DNA of 64,000 nt from Clytia hemisphaerica (Eukaryota > Cnidaria > Hydrozoa > Leptothecata > Clytiidae). Positions 34,470 through 45,239 of this stretch are shown one piece after another. Location: positions 13,213 through 77,212 of the forward strand of contig CACVBU010000798.1 in NCBI GenBank assembly GCA_902728285.1, given 5' to 3'. Each line of letters opens with the position of its first letter. Within the stretch, counting starts at the first letter, position 1. Under the pieces are notes generated by a model. It did not search any database. It was not told the DNA's origin and saw nothing but the letters and a program-made list of their open reading frames with translations. The translations under genes and the position numbers were made by a program.

Positions 34470-34929
34470 AGGCAAAAAGTTGAGCACACTCATTTTTTTT
34501 ATAAGCATAAGGTAAAATTCGGCTGAAGCTCACTATGCTTAAGTAAAGCTCAGTTTTGAGACTCGAATTATGCTTAACCCTATGCTTGGTAAAAAAAAAT
34601 TGTAAGTTTAGATAGTGTACATTCTTAAGAGACCAAGTTGTGTTATTTATAAGAGATTAAAAACAAAATAAAATCACCATTTTTTCGAATTTAATTTTTC
34701 TGGAAATTTGAGCTTCAGTATGCTTGTAAACGTTATGCTTATAAAGAAAATGAGTGCAGTTGAACTCCAGCTTCTGGACTAGAAAATTGCAGGGTAAAAA
34801 CTAGCCAACTTTAAGCTTTAAAGAAATAATACTCCTTGAGATTATTAAACTTTGACTCCTTTATAACTTATTTAAACTGCACCCCATTAAACAAACCCTC
34901 CCCAATCTCTTGCCGATTATCCCGTGAAA
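34470..34929. other. flank of the CR1-like element
   Basis: AT-rich, no feature supported. Confidence 0.35.
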
Positions 34930-35063
34930 AATATATTTTTTTTATTTTTATTTTCCAATTTATTTATTGTTGGTCTGCCATAGTAATAATAAAATACTAA
35001 TTAATACCAACCGTAGAGAATAAACTAATTATATAATGAAGAATATAAGATAAAATTTTTTTT

Positions 35064-37964
35064 TTATATACATATTTTACAAAGACAAATATTTGTGAGG
35101 CTTATTTCTTTCAGTGAGGATTTAAAAGTTTCGATAGAGGATTCAAGCTTGATTTTTTCAGGGATCTGATTCCAAAGCAGGCTTCCTCGAAATAAGAAAG
35201 ATTGAGTTCCGTAACGTTGTGAATTAGCCTTAGGTATAGACATTAAAACTTTGTTTCGGAAGTTGAATTTTATTTTCTTCGTTACGTAGATTTCTTGCAT
35301 GAACTTCGGATTTAATTTGTTCTCAGATTTGTAGACCTCACAAAGTAAGAAGCAAAGCTGAGTTTCATGAACCGTCTTACATTTGGCGTTTTGCAATAAA
35401 ACTTCATAATCGTTTCTGAAATCACAGAGTAGAGCTCTTAGGGCCCGCTTATGAACTTTAGTGATTTCTTCATATGTGGTTTTATTACAGAACATCCAAA
35501 TGATCGGTGCATAGTTAAATATTGACATAATATAAGCATTAAATAATAACTTTCGCTGGTCAAAATTAAGATAAAAACGAATTCTGTTCAAACTCCAGAT
35601 TCTGGATCTTGCTTTAGAGCAAAGTGAATTGATATGGGTCGCAAAAGAAAGATTGTTATCAATAGTTATGCCTAGAAGCTCAACAGAATCCGTTGATTTT
35701 ATCCTAACATTTCCAACGCTGATTTCTACAGGAAGATTCCTATTTCCTAGAACCAACATTTGGAATTTTCCGGGGTTAGCTTCGAGGTAGTTATTTGAAA
35801 ACCAGGCTAAGATTATTTCTAGGTCAAACTCAAGATTTGAGATGACCTCTTCAAGAGTTTCCGCACAAGAGTGTGAGGTGTTATCGTCCGCAAAATTGCA
35901 GATGCTGGCTTTAACAATAAAAAGAAATAAATCGTTTATGAATATATTAAATAAAAGGGGACCAAGAATTGACCCCTGCGGAACACCTAGAGTGATTTCT
36001 AACCAATCGCTATATTCAGAGCCGATCTTTGTTCTCTGATAGCGATTACTCAGATAACATTTTAGAAGATCGAGACTTTTTGTTTCAATTCCGTAGGCTT
36101 TAAGCTTTGCGATAAGAAGTTTGTGGTCAATGCAGTCAAAAGCCTTTGATAAGTCCATCAGTACTGCTCCCACCTTCCCGGACTCATCAAGACTTTGATG
36201 CCATTGACCAATCATTTGAATTAGAGCATGTTGAGTGCTGTGCTTAGCTCTAAACCCACAGAGTCTCGAATCAAAAATGCCATCAAAGTAGGATGAAAGT
36301 TGGTCGTGCATAATTCTCTCAAATATTTTTGAAAAAGCTGGTAATATACTAATTGGCCGATAGTTTTTCTTCAGAAATTTATCTTCCTTTTTAAAAACAG
36401 GCGTAACCCTTGCCCTTTTTAGACTTTGGGGAAATTTAGAAGTACTGAAGGCAAGGTTTACGAGTCTTGATAATGGCCCTGACAGTATATCAGAGACCAC
36501 TTTGATTATTCTAATGGAAAAAGGACCGCTGACAGATTTATCTTGATTAAGTTTGAGCATAATACAATGGATATCTTCAGGAGTTACTTCGCTAAAAGAG
36601 AAAGACTTGCTTGCAGATAGAGATTCGATGATGCGAAGTATACTAGGATGGTTTTCAAGCGGATCGGTTTCAGAATCTTCTGGAAGACTGCATTCTGAAG
36701 TTTTTAGGCCGAGATGGGAAGCAATATTTACAAAATAGTCGTTAAAAATTTTTGCTATGGAGGCTTCATCATCAACAAGTTTTGATTTATTTGAATCGTC
36801 AAGCAAGAAGATTTTCTCGTGATGTTGGACTTTCTTTGAGAAATATGGTTTTGCAGATTTCCAGAAATTTTCTGATGTCCCTAAATCACGAAAGTATTTT
36901 CTCTTTGCTTTCCTATTCAAATTTACAATATAATTTTTTTGTTTGCGATACAAGGTTTTATAGAGGGGGTTTCCGGTCTTATTTGCTTTGTTTTTGTAGT
37001 ATGAGCGAACCATGATTGCTTTACGTAGGGTTTTAGACATATGAGGTTTTTGATTTCCCCGGACGGTTCGCTTTTTCATTGGTGCATGAGCATCAAGAAT
37101 ATTTTCAAAAGTTGTGCTAAAAGTTTCAAAGTCTGAGAAGTCACAATCAAGATTACGACAGAGGTTGGACCGGAAACCCTTTTCATCAAAATTTTTAAAG
37201 GATCTATATTCAATTATCTTTGGAGGAGATTTTTTAAAGCTAGCTTTGAACATGCTATAAATCAGATGATGGTAGTCACTGATTCCTGTTTCAAATGACC
37301 CACTGTTTTTAAAGCAAGGTGCCCGATTTGTAAGGATCAAATCAATGCATCTACCCTTTTCTGACTTAAAGCATGTTGGCTTCTTAATTAGACTTTTCAG
37401 TGAAAATGCATCAAGGAACTCTGACATATTCTTCTCAGATATTTCCTCATTAAAATCTCCAAAAATCAATACATTTTCATACGTGTCACTATAGTGGTCA
37501 AGAACTTTTGTTAATTCTTCAAGAAACGGTTTTAGCTTTTGTAAACTTGGATTACGATAAATAGAAAGTAGGAGCCATTTAGTTTTTCTCAAATTCAACT
37601 CCAGTGTAAGACACTCAATTCCAGGTGATAGAAGATTATCTTTAAGTTGGCGAAGTGGGAGCTGGTTTTTTACGTAAAGTAGCAAACCTCCGCTGGTTTT
37701 AGAAAAATCAAGTCTAATTGGCTTTTTGAACCCTTTAATCAAAAGCTTGGATTCCGGAAACGAAGAGTCTATCTTAGTTTCTGCTATACAGAGGATATCC
37801 ACATGGGGTAGGATGATTCCCTTTACGTCTTTGAGCTTGTTTCTAATAGAGTTTATATTGAGATATGTAAATAAAATGCCATCTTTTTTGCTCAGGTTTT
37901 GTAAAGGATTTTTTAGAATTTCAGTACCATCGAGGTCGTCAATTTCATCGTCAAGTTCATGCAA
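35064..37964 (-). CDS. LINE ORF2: endonuclease and reverse transcriptase
   Basis: 966 residues with no interruption. The N-terminal apurinic-type endonuclease (about residues 30-245) has YLNINSIRNKL, CIAETKID, LIFGDFNEEIS, CIDLILTN and SDYHHLIYSM. The reverse transcriptase (about 505-770) has RVTPVFKKEDKFLKKNYRPI, DLSKAFDCIDH, GVPQGSILGPLLFNIFINDL and the catalytic FADD at about residues 690-693. A C-terminal region to 966 includes ASSIW-like ARSIWSLN phrases. There is no RNase H. The motif set and the esterase partner place it in the CR1/L2/Rex1 group. It copies element RNA into nicked DNA at the target. All catalytic motifs look intact, so it may be active. Confidence 0.92.
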   Translation of the reverse strand: MHELDDEIDDLDGTEILKNPLQNLSKKDGILFTYLNINSIRNKLKDVKGIILPHVDILCIAETKIDSSFPESKLLIKGFKKPIRLDFSKTSGGLLLYVKNQLPLRQLKDNLLSPGIECLTLELNLRKTKWLLLSIYRNPSLQKLKPFLEELTKVLDHYSDTYENVLIFGDFNEEISEKNMSEFLDAFSLKSLIKKPTCFKSEKGRCIDLILTNRAPCFKNSGSFETGISDYHHLIYSMFKASFKKSPPKIIEYRSFKNFDEKGFRSNLCRNLDCDFSDFETFSTTFENILDAHAPMKKRTVRGNQKPHMSKTLRKAIMVRSYYKNKANKTGNPLYKTLYRKQKNYIVNLNRKAKRKYFRDLGTSENFWKSAKPYFSKKVQHHEKIFLLDDSNKSKLVDDEASIAKIFNDYFVNIASHLGLKTSECSLPEDSETDPLENHPSILRIIESLSASKSFSFSEVTPEDIHCIMLKLNQDKSVSGPFSIRIIKVVSDILSGPLSRLVNLAFSTSKFPQSLKRARVTPVFKKEDKFLKKNYRPISILPAFSKIFERIMHDQLSSYFDGIFDSRLCGFRAKHSTQHALIQMIGQWHQSLDESGKVGAVLMDLSKAFDCIDHKLLIAKLKAYGIETKSLDLLKCYLSNRYQRTKIGSEYSDWLEITLGVPQGSILGPLLFNIFINDLFLFIVKASICNFADDNTSHSCAETLEEVISNLEFDLEIILAWFSNNYLEANPGKFQMLVLGNRNLPVEISVGNVRIKSTDSVELLGITIDNNLSFATHINSLCSKARSRIWSLNRIRFYLNFDQRKLLFNAYIMSIFNYAPIIWMFCNKTTYEEITKVHKRALRALLCDFRNDYEVLLQNAKCKTVHETQLCFLLCEVYKSENKLNPKFMQEIYVTKKIKFNFRNKVLMSIPKANSQRYGTQSFLFRGSLLWNQIPEKIKLESSIETFKSSLKEISLTNICLCKICI

Positions 37965-37970
37965 AACACG

Positions 37971-39122
37971 TCAACAGTTTATAATACTTTTCAAATTATT
38001 TTGAAGTTCATCGGTCCCATTAACATTGAGATGCAGTTTACTGCCATTAAGGTGCTTACCGGGATCGATGCCACTATTATCAAGAAAACCAATGTTGCAT
38101 TCATTACACTGATGCTCCAAGATCTCGTTTACTTTCATTACTTTCTGATTCAGGTCGTCTCCTCTTTGAACAATGCCAGACACGATAACGCCAGTGTTTT
38201 GATTTGTTTCGTTCACCGATCTCGCCAGGGCAACAACATTTTTTGAAATTTCTTCCGGCTCTTTTGTTTTCAAGTCATTGGTTCCACAGTGTATGATTAC
38301 AAGGTCTGGTTTTTGTTTGAGTGTCGGTATAATGTAATGCTTCATGCAATCAGTTTTTGCTCCAGGAAAAGTTTTCACTACAACTTTGTTATCTTTATTT
38401 GTGAGTTGATATCCTTTGACGTGTTTGATTATCGAGTCACCAACAACTGCAACAACCCTTTTATTATTATTGCCATTATTACTGTCAGTGTCTCCTTTTT
38501 TTGAATTATTTTTGCGCGATTTACGGGTTGTAACGTTTCCCTTTTGTTTGGGTGCAATTATAATGTCATTAATGTCATCATCAAATGAACTTGAATTTTC
38601 TTTAATAAAAAGTGTGTCGTATCTATTATCAAGACTAATTTGTTCATTTTGAGTGCTTTTAGAGTGTTTGATAGGATTTTTCGGGAACTGAAAATCATCA
38701 CTATTTTTGTATTTTTGTATGTTTTGTGTTTTGATAGATTTTTCTTGTAACAGAGCGTAGATAAGATCGTCACGGTTTTCAACTTGTTTTCTCAAAAAGT
38801 CTATTTCCCGTTTCAAATGTTTTAGGAAATCCTTTCCCTCTGAATGAAAACTTTGTTCAGGTCCTCTAAGGCTCTCATCACTTGACAGCTTCAATAATTC
38901 AAGTTCGTTACTCACTGTTTTCGAAATGAAGATTTTAATCTCGTCCATAATGTCTTTCTTCAAATGATTTGTAAACTGCTCATCGATAAATGCCTCCGTT
39001 GTTCTGATCTCCTTTTGAAAACTTGTATCAAGCTCATTCATTTTGTAACATACGATTTCAAAGAACACAAAACAAAGCCAAAATGTTAAAATTTGAAAAT
39101 TTTCAAGTTTATGAAACAACAC
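37971..39122 (-). CDS. LINE ORF1: coiled-coil and SGNH esterase domain
   Basis: Open for 383 codons from 39122; the ATG at 39041, giving MNELDTSFQKE, is the more likely start because the preceding 27 residues are a hydrophobic stretch without domain match. Residues roughly 1-120 from that start are charged and heptad-like. A basic stretch (RKSRKNNSKKG) precedes the esterase: VAVVGDSIIKHVKG (block I, GDS), IIHCGTNDL (block III, GTND) and LHLNVNGTDEL (block V, with His). Esterase ORF1 proteins of this kind are known from CR1-group LINEs, where they bind RNA and membranes. The stop is only six bases from the ORF2 start, so ORF2 may be translated by reinitiation; that is inference. Confidence 0.85.
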   Translation of the reverse strand: MLFHKLENFQILTFWLCFVFFEIVCYKMNELDTSFQKEIRTTEAFIDEQFTNHLKKDIMDEIKIFISKTVSNELELLKLSSDESLRGPEQSFHSEGKDFLKHLKREIDFLRKQVENRDDLIYALLQEKSIKTQNIQKYKNSDDFQFPKNPIKHSKSTQNEQISLDNRYDTLFIKENSSSFDDDINDIIIAPKQKGNVTTRKSRKNNSKKGDTDSNNGNNNKRVVAVVGDSIIKHVKGYQLTNKDNKVVVKTFPGAKTDCMKHYIIPTLKQKPDLVIIHCGTNDLKTKEPEEISKNVVALARSVNETNQNTGVIVSGIVQRGDDLNQKVMKVNEILEHQCNECNIGFLDNSGIDPGKHLNGSKLHLNVNGTDELQNNLKSIINC

Positions 39123-39170
39123 GTCTGCACTCTCCGATCTGTAGCGATCAACTCCCTTTTTGTGTATATA

Positions 39171-40109
39171 GGGGAAAGATTCCAGAAAAGTAACAAGAAT
39201 CTTAGTGCGGAAATGGGAATCTTATACAAACAACGTACCATGGCTCAAAATGAAAATCCTAATTAGCAAAAGGTGTATCAAGATCGGTGAAGTTTGATTG
39301 AAGCTCGATGAGTTTGATTTATTACCTTATAGCCCATTCTTTTTACATTCCAACGGCTTATTAGCAGACGTCCACGCTAAAACTTAAAGAGCGAGGCAAT
39401 ATCTATCATCCCATCGGGGAGGAAAAGCTGGAACTTTTACTAACCAAACTTCATCGAATAAAAAACTGTCATCATTAACGAGGGACCCGCTGTACATTGT
39501 ACGGTGGTGTACGGTGGGGCTGGATCTAAATGTCCTTTGTACGACGGTGAAAATAGGTTAATTTGAAATCTGCTGTATTATCTGTACACCCCACCTTACC
39601 CACCGAAAATCACTGTACAATGACAATGTATGGCAGTGTCTAGGCAGGGTTGTTTCGATTATACAAAAATGATTGCTGAATTTCAATTGACATGATTTCT
39701 AAGAAATACCGTGAGATCGGGTAACTTGCATAAGCCCTCAAATGAATTACCCATTTGGTCATTAAAATACAAAGTTAAATCAAAACAAAAATGGTAGGCT
39801 AGAGCTGCAAGCGGAGCTGCATAGTTCATTTGTTTTGAAATTTTGCTGCTTTGATTGGTCAGTCATTTGAATTTGATGGCTGTGCAAGTTACCCTCTGTT
39901 ACCCTCCCCTCAAGTTACCCGAACTTCACGGTACTTGCTAAAAATGACTCTTTGTCACAACTGGTTTCACTATTAACACATAACTATCTGGTGAAAAAAG
40001 AAAAAAAAGATCATACCTCTGCTGTTTGTAGTTTTGGTGAAGAAGAGAAGAGAGGATTAGTAATGATGTTGTTTGTTGTGGAAAATTAACTCTTTTTGTA
40101 CTACTTACT
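39171..40109. other. intergenic
   Basis: A short block at about 39490-39620 repeats gtacggtggtgtacggtgg phrases. Otherwise no feature supported. Confidence 0.35.
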
Positions 40110-40520
40110 AAGCATGATCAATTTATTGGTGCATTCACTAACTACACAAACATAAAGTACTTAGTAGTAAACAAATATTAAACCTCTATAAACACTCTAC
40201 AAAAGACCAGAAAATATGATAAAAATTTATACAGCAGCAGCAAGTTTCCAAGCAGCCATTAAAAAGTTCTCACGATGATAATAACAAAGGGTTGGTTACA
40301 CTTCTTACCTTTAGCGTATTTTATTTATTAAGAAAAGCCATGTTTTTTATCACTTTTTTATCTTTGTGAGTGAGTCCACCTTTAGAATATTTGCCGTAGT
40401 ACGCCCGCAGCCAAACGCCCACGCCATAATTTGCGCCCCAAAAAATGTCTCGCCAGCCAGACACACGGAAGGCTATTGTAATACTTTCGCTAAGCGAAAT
40501 TAACAAGACGACTCGGAAGT
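40110..40520. repeat. dispersed repeat, copy 1
   Basis: ttattggtgcattcactaac ... tacacaaacataaa ... taaacctctataaacactctac ... caagcagccattaaaaag ... gtaatactttcgct matches 44560-44945 in order. The 3' part (gtcgaaaatttcgcataat) also matches the flank of MFS A near 32835. Confidence 0.7.
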
Positions 40521-40536
40521 CGAAAATTTCGCATAA

Positions 40537-40783
40537 TGGGCTATTCCAGAAAAAAACCATTCATGGGGGGTGGAGGATATATTGTCCAGGGGTATTGAAA
40601 AAACCCTGAAAAACTGCCATGTCCATGGGGTGAATCTGCGATGTCCAGGGATAAATATTTGTGTCCAGGGGGTCAACTTGATGCTTGTCCAGGGGGTGAA
40701 AAATCGAAATGTCCAGGGGTAGATCACAGAAAAAATAATATATCCTCCACCCCCCATGAACGAATTTCTTCTGGAAAAGCCCA
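40537..40783. mobile_element. TCTTCCAGAAAA-type MITE with G/C-rich core, copy 2
   Basis: tgggctattccagaaaaaaa ... catggggggtggaggatat at the left and the complement at the right, ending ttctggaaaagccca. The core repeats tgtccaggggg phrases five times. The MFS A flank near 32850 has the same surrounding sequence without the element. Confidence 0.75.
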
Positions 40784-41714
40784 ATATTCAAAATGAGAAA
40801 AATTGACCATAAAATAACGAGGTCAAGCAGGGGGGTATCTGCTGTACAACGACGTGTTAAACGTGATGCATGAAGAATATTGTACACGAGGTTGTAGATA
40901 CCATTTTACTTTTTCATAGAGAACCTAAATGGGAGGATTTGTAGCATTGAGTTTAAAGCCCGAAGGGGAGTTCAATCTCTAACCTTTCTCAGGCAAGAAA
41001 AAGTGAAGCCTTTAAAAAATGCGGACAGATTGAATGTAGGAATTCCTTTGTTTACGATTGATATTTTTTTCGAAATTTAGCGGTAAATTTTAGTTTCAAT
41101 CCGTCATTTGTGTAAAAACCAGGCGAGCCGCTCAAGGCCGCGCAAGTTTGGTAGGATTTGTTGGCTTCAAATCCTACCAATGGGATTCGATTCTCGCCCT
41201 TCGGGGTTATACTTCATTGGCTTGTAGGGGTTCGAAATACCGTTTTCCCGTCAAAATTTTGGCTAAATCCCGGAATCCCGAAAATTGAAAAAAATGATAA
41301 CACCGTCACACCAGTTTGTAGAGGTTAAAATACCGGCATAATGGCAAATAAATAGGCTAAATACCGTCACCGTCTGATTTTAAAATACCGTTTTCCCGTC
41401 TTTTTTTCGTCAAATCCCGTAATACCGTACTTAAAAAGGGCCAATCCCGTCAGTGTGACAACCCCCCCTAAATCCTTTCCATAAATCATCATCAAGATTC
41501 TTTTTTATAAGCGTAGAAAAGGCTTTCTATAGATGGCAATTTCACAATTGACTTCATACAGAAGAATAGTATAAATTATCCTAGGCTACAGTAGTCTAAC
41601 ACTTTATACTTCTTAGGAATATACTTCTTACAAAGTATACAGAATAAGTGTAACTTGCACTTCAAATGAATACTCAAAAAATAAATATACCCAAAGGCTC
41701 AATCTGAGCTAGAT
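40784..41714. other. repeat-rich spacer
   Basis: Holds a hairpin ggtaggattt / aaatcctacc near 41150-41180 and a cluster of ataccgttttcccgtc phrases at 41230-41460. A reverse copy of the ggcttcactttttcttg / gggctttaaactcaat block of the MFS introns lies at about 40945-41010. No gene. Confidence 0.45.
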
Positions 41715-41985
41715 GGGCTCTTCCAGAAAAAAAATTGTACATGGGGGTGGAGGATTTTGTCCGGGGGAGGGGGGTAGCAAAAAATCATCAAAATTTACCT
41801 TGTCCGGGGGGGGGGAATTTGCTCTGTCCGGAGGTAATTTGGGGTGTCCGGGGGGGTCAGCAGATGCTTGTCCAGGGGTAAAACCTATTGTCTGGGGGGG
41901 CCAAAAGTCACCCTGTTTGGGGGGTAAATCACTAAAAATTGTTATATCCTCCACCCCCATGTACAATTTTTTTCTGGAAGAGCCC
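41715..41985. mobile_element. TCTTCCAGAAAA-type MITE with G/C-rich core, copy 3
   Basis: Best preserved copy: gggctcttccagaaaaaaaa ttgtacatgggggtggaggat at the left and a near-perfect complement at the right, about 40-base inverted repeats. The core has cttgtccggggg and gtgtccggggg phrases. Confidence 0.85.
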
Positions 41986-43839
41986 ATTTTTCCAAACTGA
42001 AAAATGAGAGTATCAATTAATAAACTCACTAAAATATGGCTGTTTTAAGCCCAAATTTTCCAACCGAATGAAGATATGTTAAAAAAGCTCAACCAAGGCT
42101 TTTTGCCAAGACAGAATAAGGGGCTTATTTAGCACTGTCACTCAATTTTTCCCACCTGCTGTACCCCTATTTCAGGTTCGAATTTTATTAAACAATAAGA
42201 GATATGGATATCAAAATGCATGCTTATAGAAAGGTAGTGTTATGCTTATGGAAAAAAAAAACATTATTGACCTTTGCAAATCTTCTTAGCAGCATGGTGT
42301 CAACCTTCCTCCACCCGTTAACAGCCGAATGCCATTAAAAATTGAAAATGATTTGTCGATGGCCCCTTCAGGAGTGCAATGTCAAGTTGAAAACAATTAA
42401 GAAAACTCCAGACTCCAGCATCAAAACAACAATAAGAATGAATAAACTCATAAATTATTGTTTTGTTTTTGTGATGTTGGAGCTTCATCTACCCTGCCGA
42501 TGCACCAGACTTTTGCTCATCTTCTATTGGATGCTGAAAAGTATTATTAGATTACACCGCTCAAAACTGTCTGGTGTTTGTCTACTGTTAAGTTGCACAA
42601 ATTCTTGAAGCTGGACAAGCACCAGACTTTTTTTCCTTTTACCCGGCAACAGTAAGAGTGATTCAAATCTGGTCCCTTGTTTTGTTAGGATTGTCCAGTG
42701 AAACAAAGTTTTCTCGGTTGACACCAGCCATTCACGGTGGTAAAAAGTAGCTGTATTTTGCCCACATAGACTAAGCCTGTGACGTCACACAGCGAATTAT
42801 GTTTAGGTTTACAGAGCCTTGTAGAATAATCAAAATGCCTTCAAACTTGGTAAGTAAATTCAAAACAATAAAGGAAAAATTGTTGTCTTGAAAATTTTTT
42901 AGATTTCCCGATTTTCAAAAACGGGAAACCCTCATTTTTACCCCCGTCTTTGGCAAAAAATCAGACCTAGCAGAAAATTAAAGGCCCTAATTCAGTAAGT
43001 CTCAAGATAGAAGATTTCCTTTTAACCATAACTTCCTTCATGTCAGTTTTCAGCTTTTAAGTATATCGGGAACATACAGTTTAAACTCTGCAATTCGTTT
43101 TTTTACCATATAAGGTCATACCTTTAATTCTAAATTTCTGGAGTTAAACATAAGCTGAAATTAAAAGTGACCCCATTTTTAAGCACTACTGGTCAATATC
43201 TATCGTTTGAAAATGTTGCTTTAAGCATGATACCAACTTCAAATTTTCGTTTAAATTTTGATGACGTATTTTTCTGTCACGTGATGACTTTCTTTTCAAA
43301 AAAGTTTTTGATTTTTTTTGGAAAATAGTTTGAAAAATATTTAGGGCAAAAAAAATTATTCTAAGGCTATAAGAATGATAAAGAACAGGATAATGGATAT
43401 AAGTCATTAAGTAAGTGGTAATAAAAAAGCCTATTTTGACCACCGTTTTCTGTGTCCGGTGCTTCAGTAAGGCTGCTGTGCTGGCAGGGTCGTAACCTTA
43501 TTTAACCTGGACATAGTGTCCTATGAAAACAAAGGTCTATTCAAGATAGACCTTTTGCTAGTCAGGATGTTGAATAATTTAAAAAGACCAGCCTCAAAAC
43601 AATGATTAAGAAAAATAAATGCATAATCAGAATAATCATGTGCTATATGTGGTCATTGTTTTTAGTGCTAGAGTTTTTAAAATTATTCAACAGGACACCC
43701 GGACTAGCAATAGGTCTATTTAACATTCTCCCACTTTTCTCCCACAATTTGTAACGAGTCAAATCAAAAACTTTTTCCAACAATGACCAATGGGGGATAA
43801 GATGTACTGTAGATTGATTTCCACCTTCACATGTTATGG
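41986..43839. other. intergenic
   Basis: A possible weak element lies at 42294-42733 (gtgtcaacc / ggttgacac ends). The short frames at 42342-42724 and 43186-43443 show no domain. Confidence 0.35.
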
Positions 43840-44200
43840 CCAGACGGTGTCAATCGAATGAATCGAACGCCGAATCAATTGAATGCAATAGAATAATAAT
43901 TGCAATCAAATATCACCAAGGATTTGCTGTTCGATTGTACTGATTATGTTTGATTACACTCGATTGATTTAATTGTATTCGATTTTATTCACTCTCGTAC
44001 CGTATATACTTACAACACGCTTGGCCGTCCACGCTAAAAACGCTCTAAAGAAATGATCCAATTTAATTTAATCCCAATCAAACTTATAGAACATAATCGT
44101 AATCAAACATAATCAAAGGTAGTTTACAATCAATCAAACCAATTATCAAACGTTTTACTCGAACGCAATCGAACACGATCGAATATCACCAAAAATCAAA
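43840..44200. repeat. degenerate AATCGAA / TTCGATT repeat block
   Basis: Plus- and minus-sense copies of aatcgaa, caatcaa and attcgat phrases fill two half-blocks of opposite sense (about 43850-43995 and 44050-44205), making an imperfect long palindrome. Non-coding. Confidence 0.5.
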
Positions 44201-44559
44201 AAAGTTTGTGGTCTATATAACCGATAACCACAGAAAGCCCTATTTCCACGAAACAGCGCTTGAGGTACAGGTGAATCATAAATTGAAAAAAGATAAATCA
44301 TTTTGAAAATGACGTCATTTTCTACATTTATAAATGCAAAAACTATGCAAATCTATTTCGGCAATCTATGAATGTATAAAAAATGGCTGCTTCCATATGA
44401 ATGTGATCAACGACGAAAAGCTCTATTCATTGTTCATCAACACCTATGACTAATTGCTAAAAAATATTATACCTGTGTTTTTGTATTGAAGGGTTCTGTT
44501 GTTAGTTGTTGTGGGTGGGGGTGTGGTCAAAAAAAGCCAAAAACTCTACTGAGCACTGT

Positions 44560-45040
44560 AAAAGCTTATTGGTGCATTCACTAACTACACAAACATAAAA
44601 TACTAAGTAGTAAACGAATGACAAACCTCTTTAAATACTCTACAAGTTACCAGAAAACATAATAAAAATATATACACAGCAGGAAAAGTGTGCAAAAAGT
44701 GTTTACTTCAAGCAGCCATTAAAAAGCTTTCACACGGAATGTTTACAAACCCTTGGTTACACTCACCTTGTAGAACGATTAAAGAAATATTGTTATTCAT
44801 CTTTGTGCGTGAGTCCATCTTTAGAATATTCTAGAATGTTCTAGAAGAACATGTGGAGCACTATGAACACGAAGAACGAGTGCTGAGTGTTAATTTTTAG
44901 CACTACGACCGCAGAAAACCGATTGTAATACTTTCGCTATGCGAAATTAAAAATTGGATTTAATGAACAAACTGTTATTATTCATATCTAGGTTTTTGAG
45001 CTGGTGAAATTATAAAGTTTAGAAACGCTTTTATAGCACT
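44560..45040. repeat. dispersed repeat, copy 2, with the Merlin empty site
   Basis: 44560-44945 matches 40110-40520. The following stretch gaacaaactgttatt ... ttcatatctaggtttttgagctggtgaaatt ... gtttagaaacgcttttata matches the two flanks of the Merlin element (54441-54476 joined to 62396-62440) without the element. Confidence 0.8.
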
Positions 45041-45239
45041 ACAGTGTGTTCCGCAAAAAAGTATATACTCAAATAATTAAAGTCAACTTTTGAAATAAAT
45101 GATGATCGTTTTTGAATGATTTTTAAAACTACTGAAAGTACAGCTATTCAGTTTTCTACTGTCCAAATTTCATTTTAGTGAAATATGACGCTTTTACTAC
45201 ACCCTGTTGAAGTTTAAAACAAGAAGCCCGTTGGGCGTG

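Larger units (their letters stand above)
34930..39170 (-). mobile_element. near full-length CR1/L2-like LINE
   Basis: Two adjacent open frames on the minus strand: ORF1 with a GDSL/SGNH esterase domain and ORF2 with endonuclease and reverse transcriptase. A short A/T-rich 3' tail contains aataaataaa-like and polyA-like runs near 34935-34985 and 35048-35065. Neither frame has a stop or shift, so the copy is young. The 5' end is set only by the flank of ORF1 and is approximate. No target duplication was found by eye. Confidence 0.85.

Noticed and set aside
40500-40887. Minus-strand frames with PWT and PLD repeats
   Set aside because: Translation of the TGTCCAGGGGG minisatellite core of a MITE.
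41709-42029. Pro/Gly-rich frames on both strands
   Set aside because: Inverted-repeat MITE with G-rich core; the symmetry makes both strands open.
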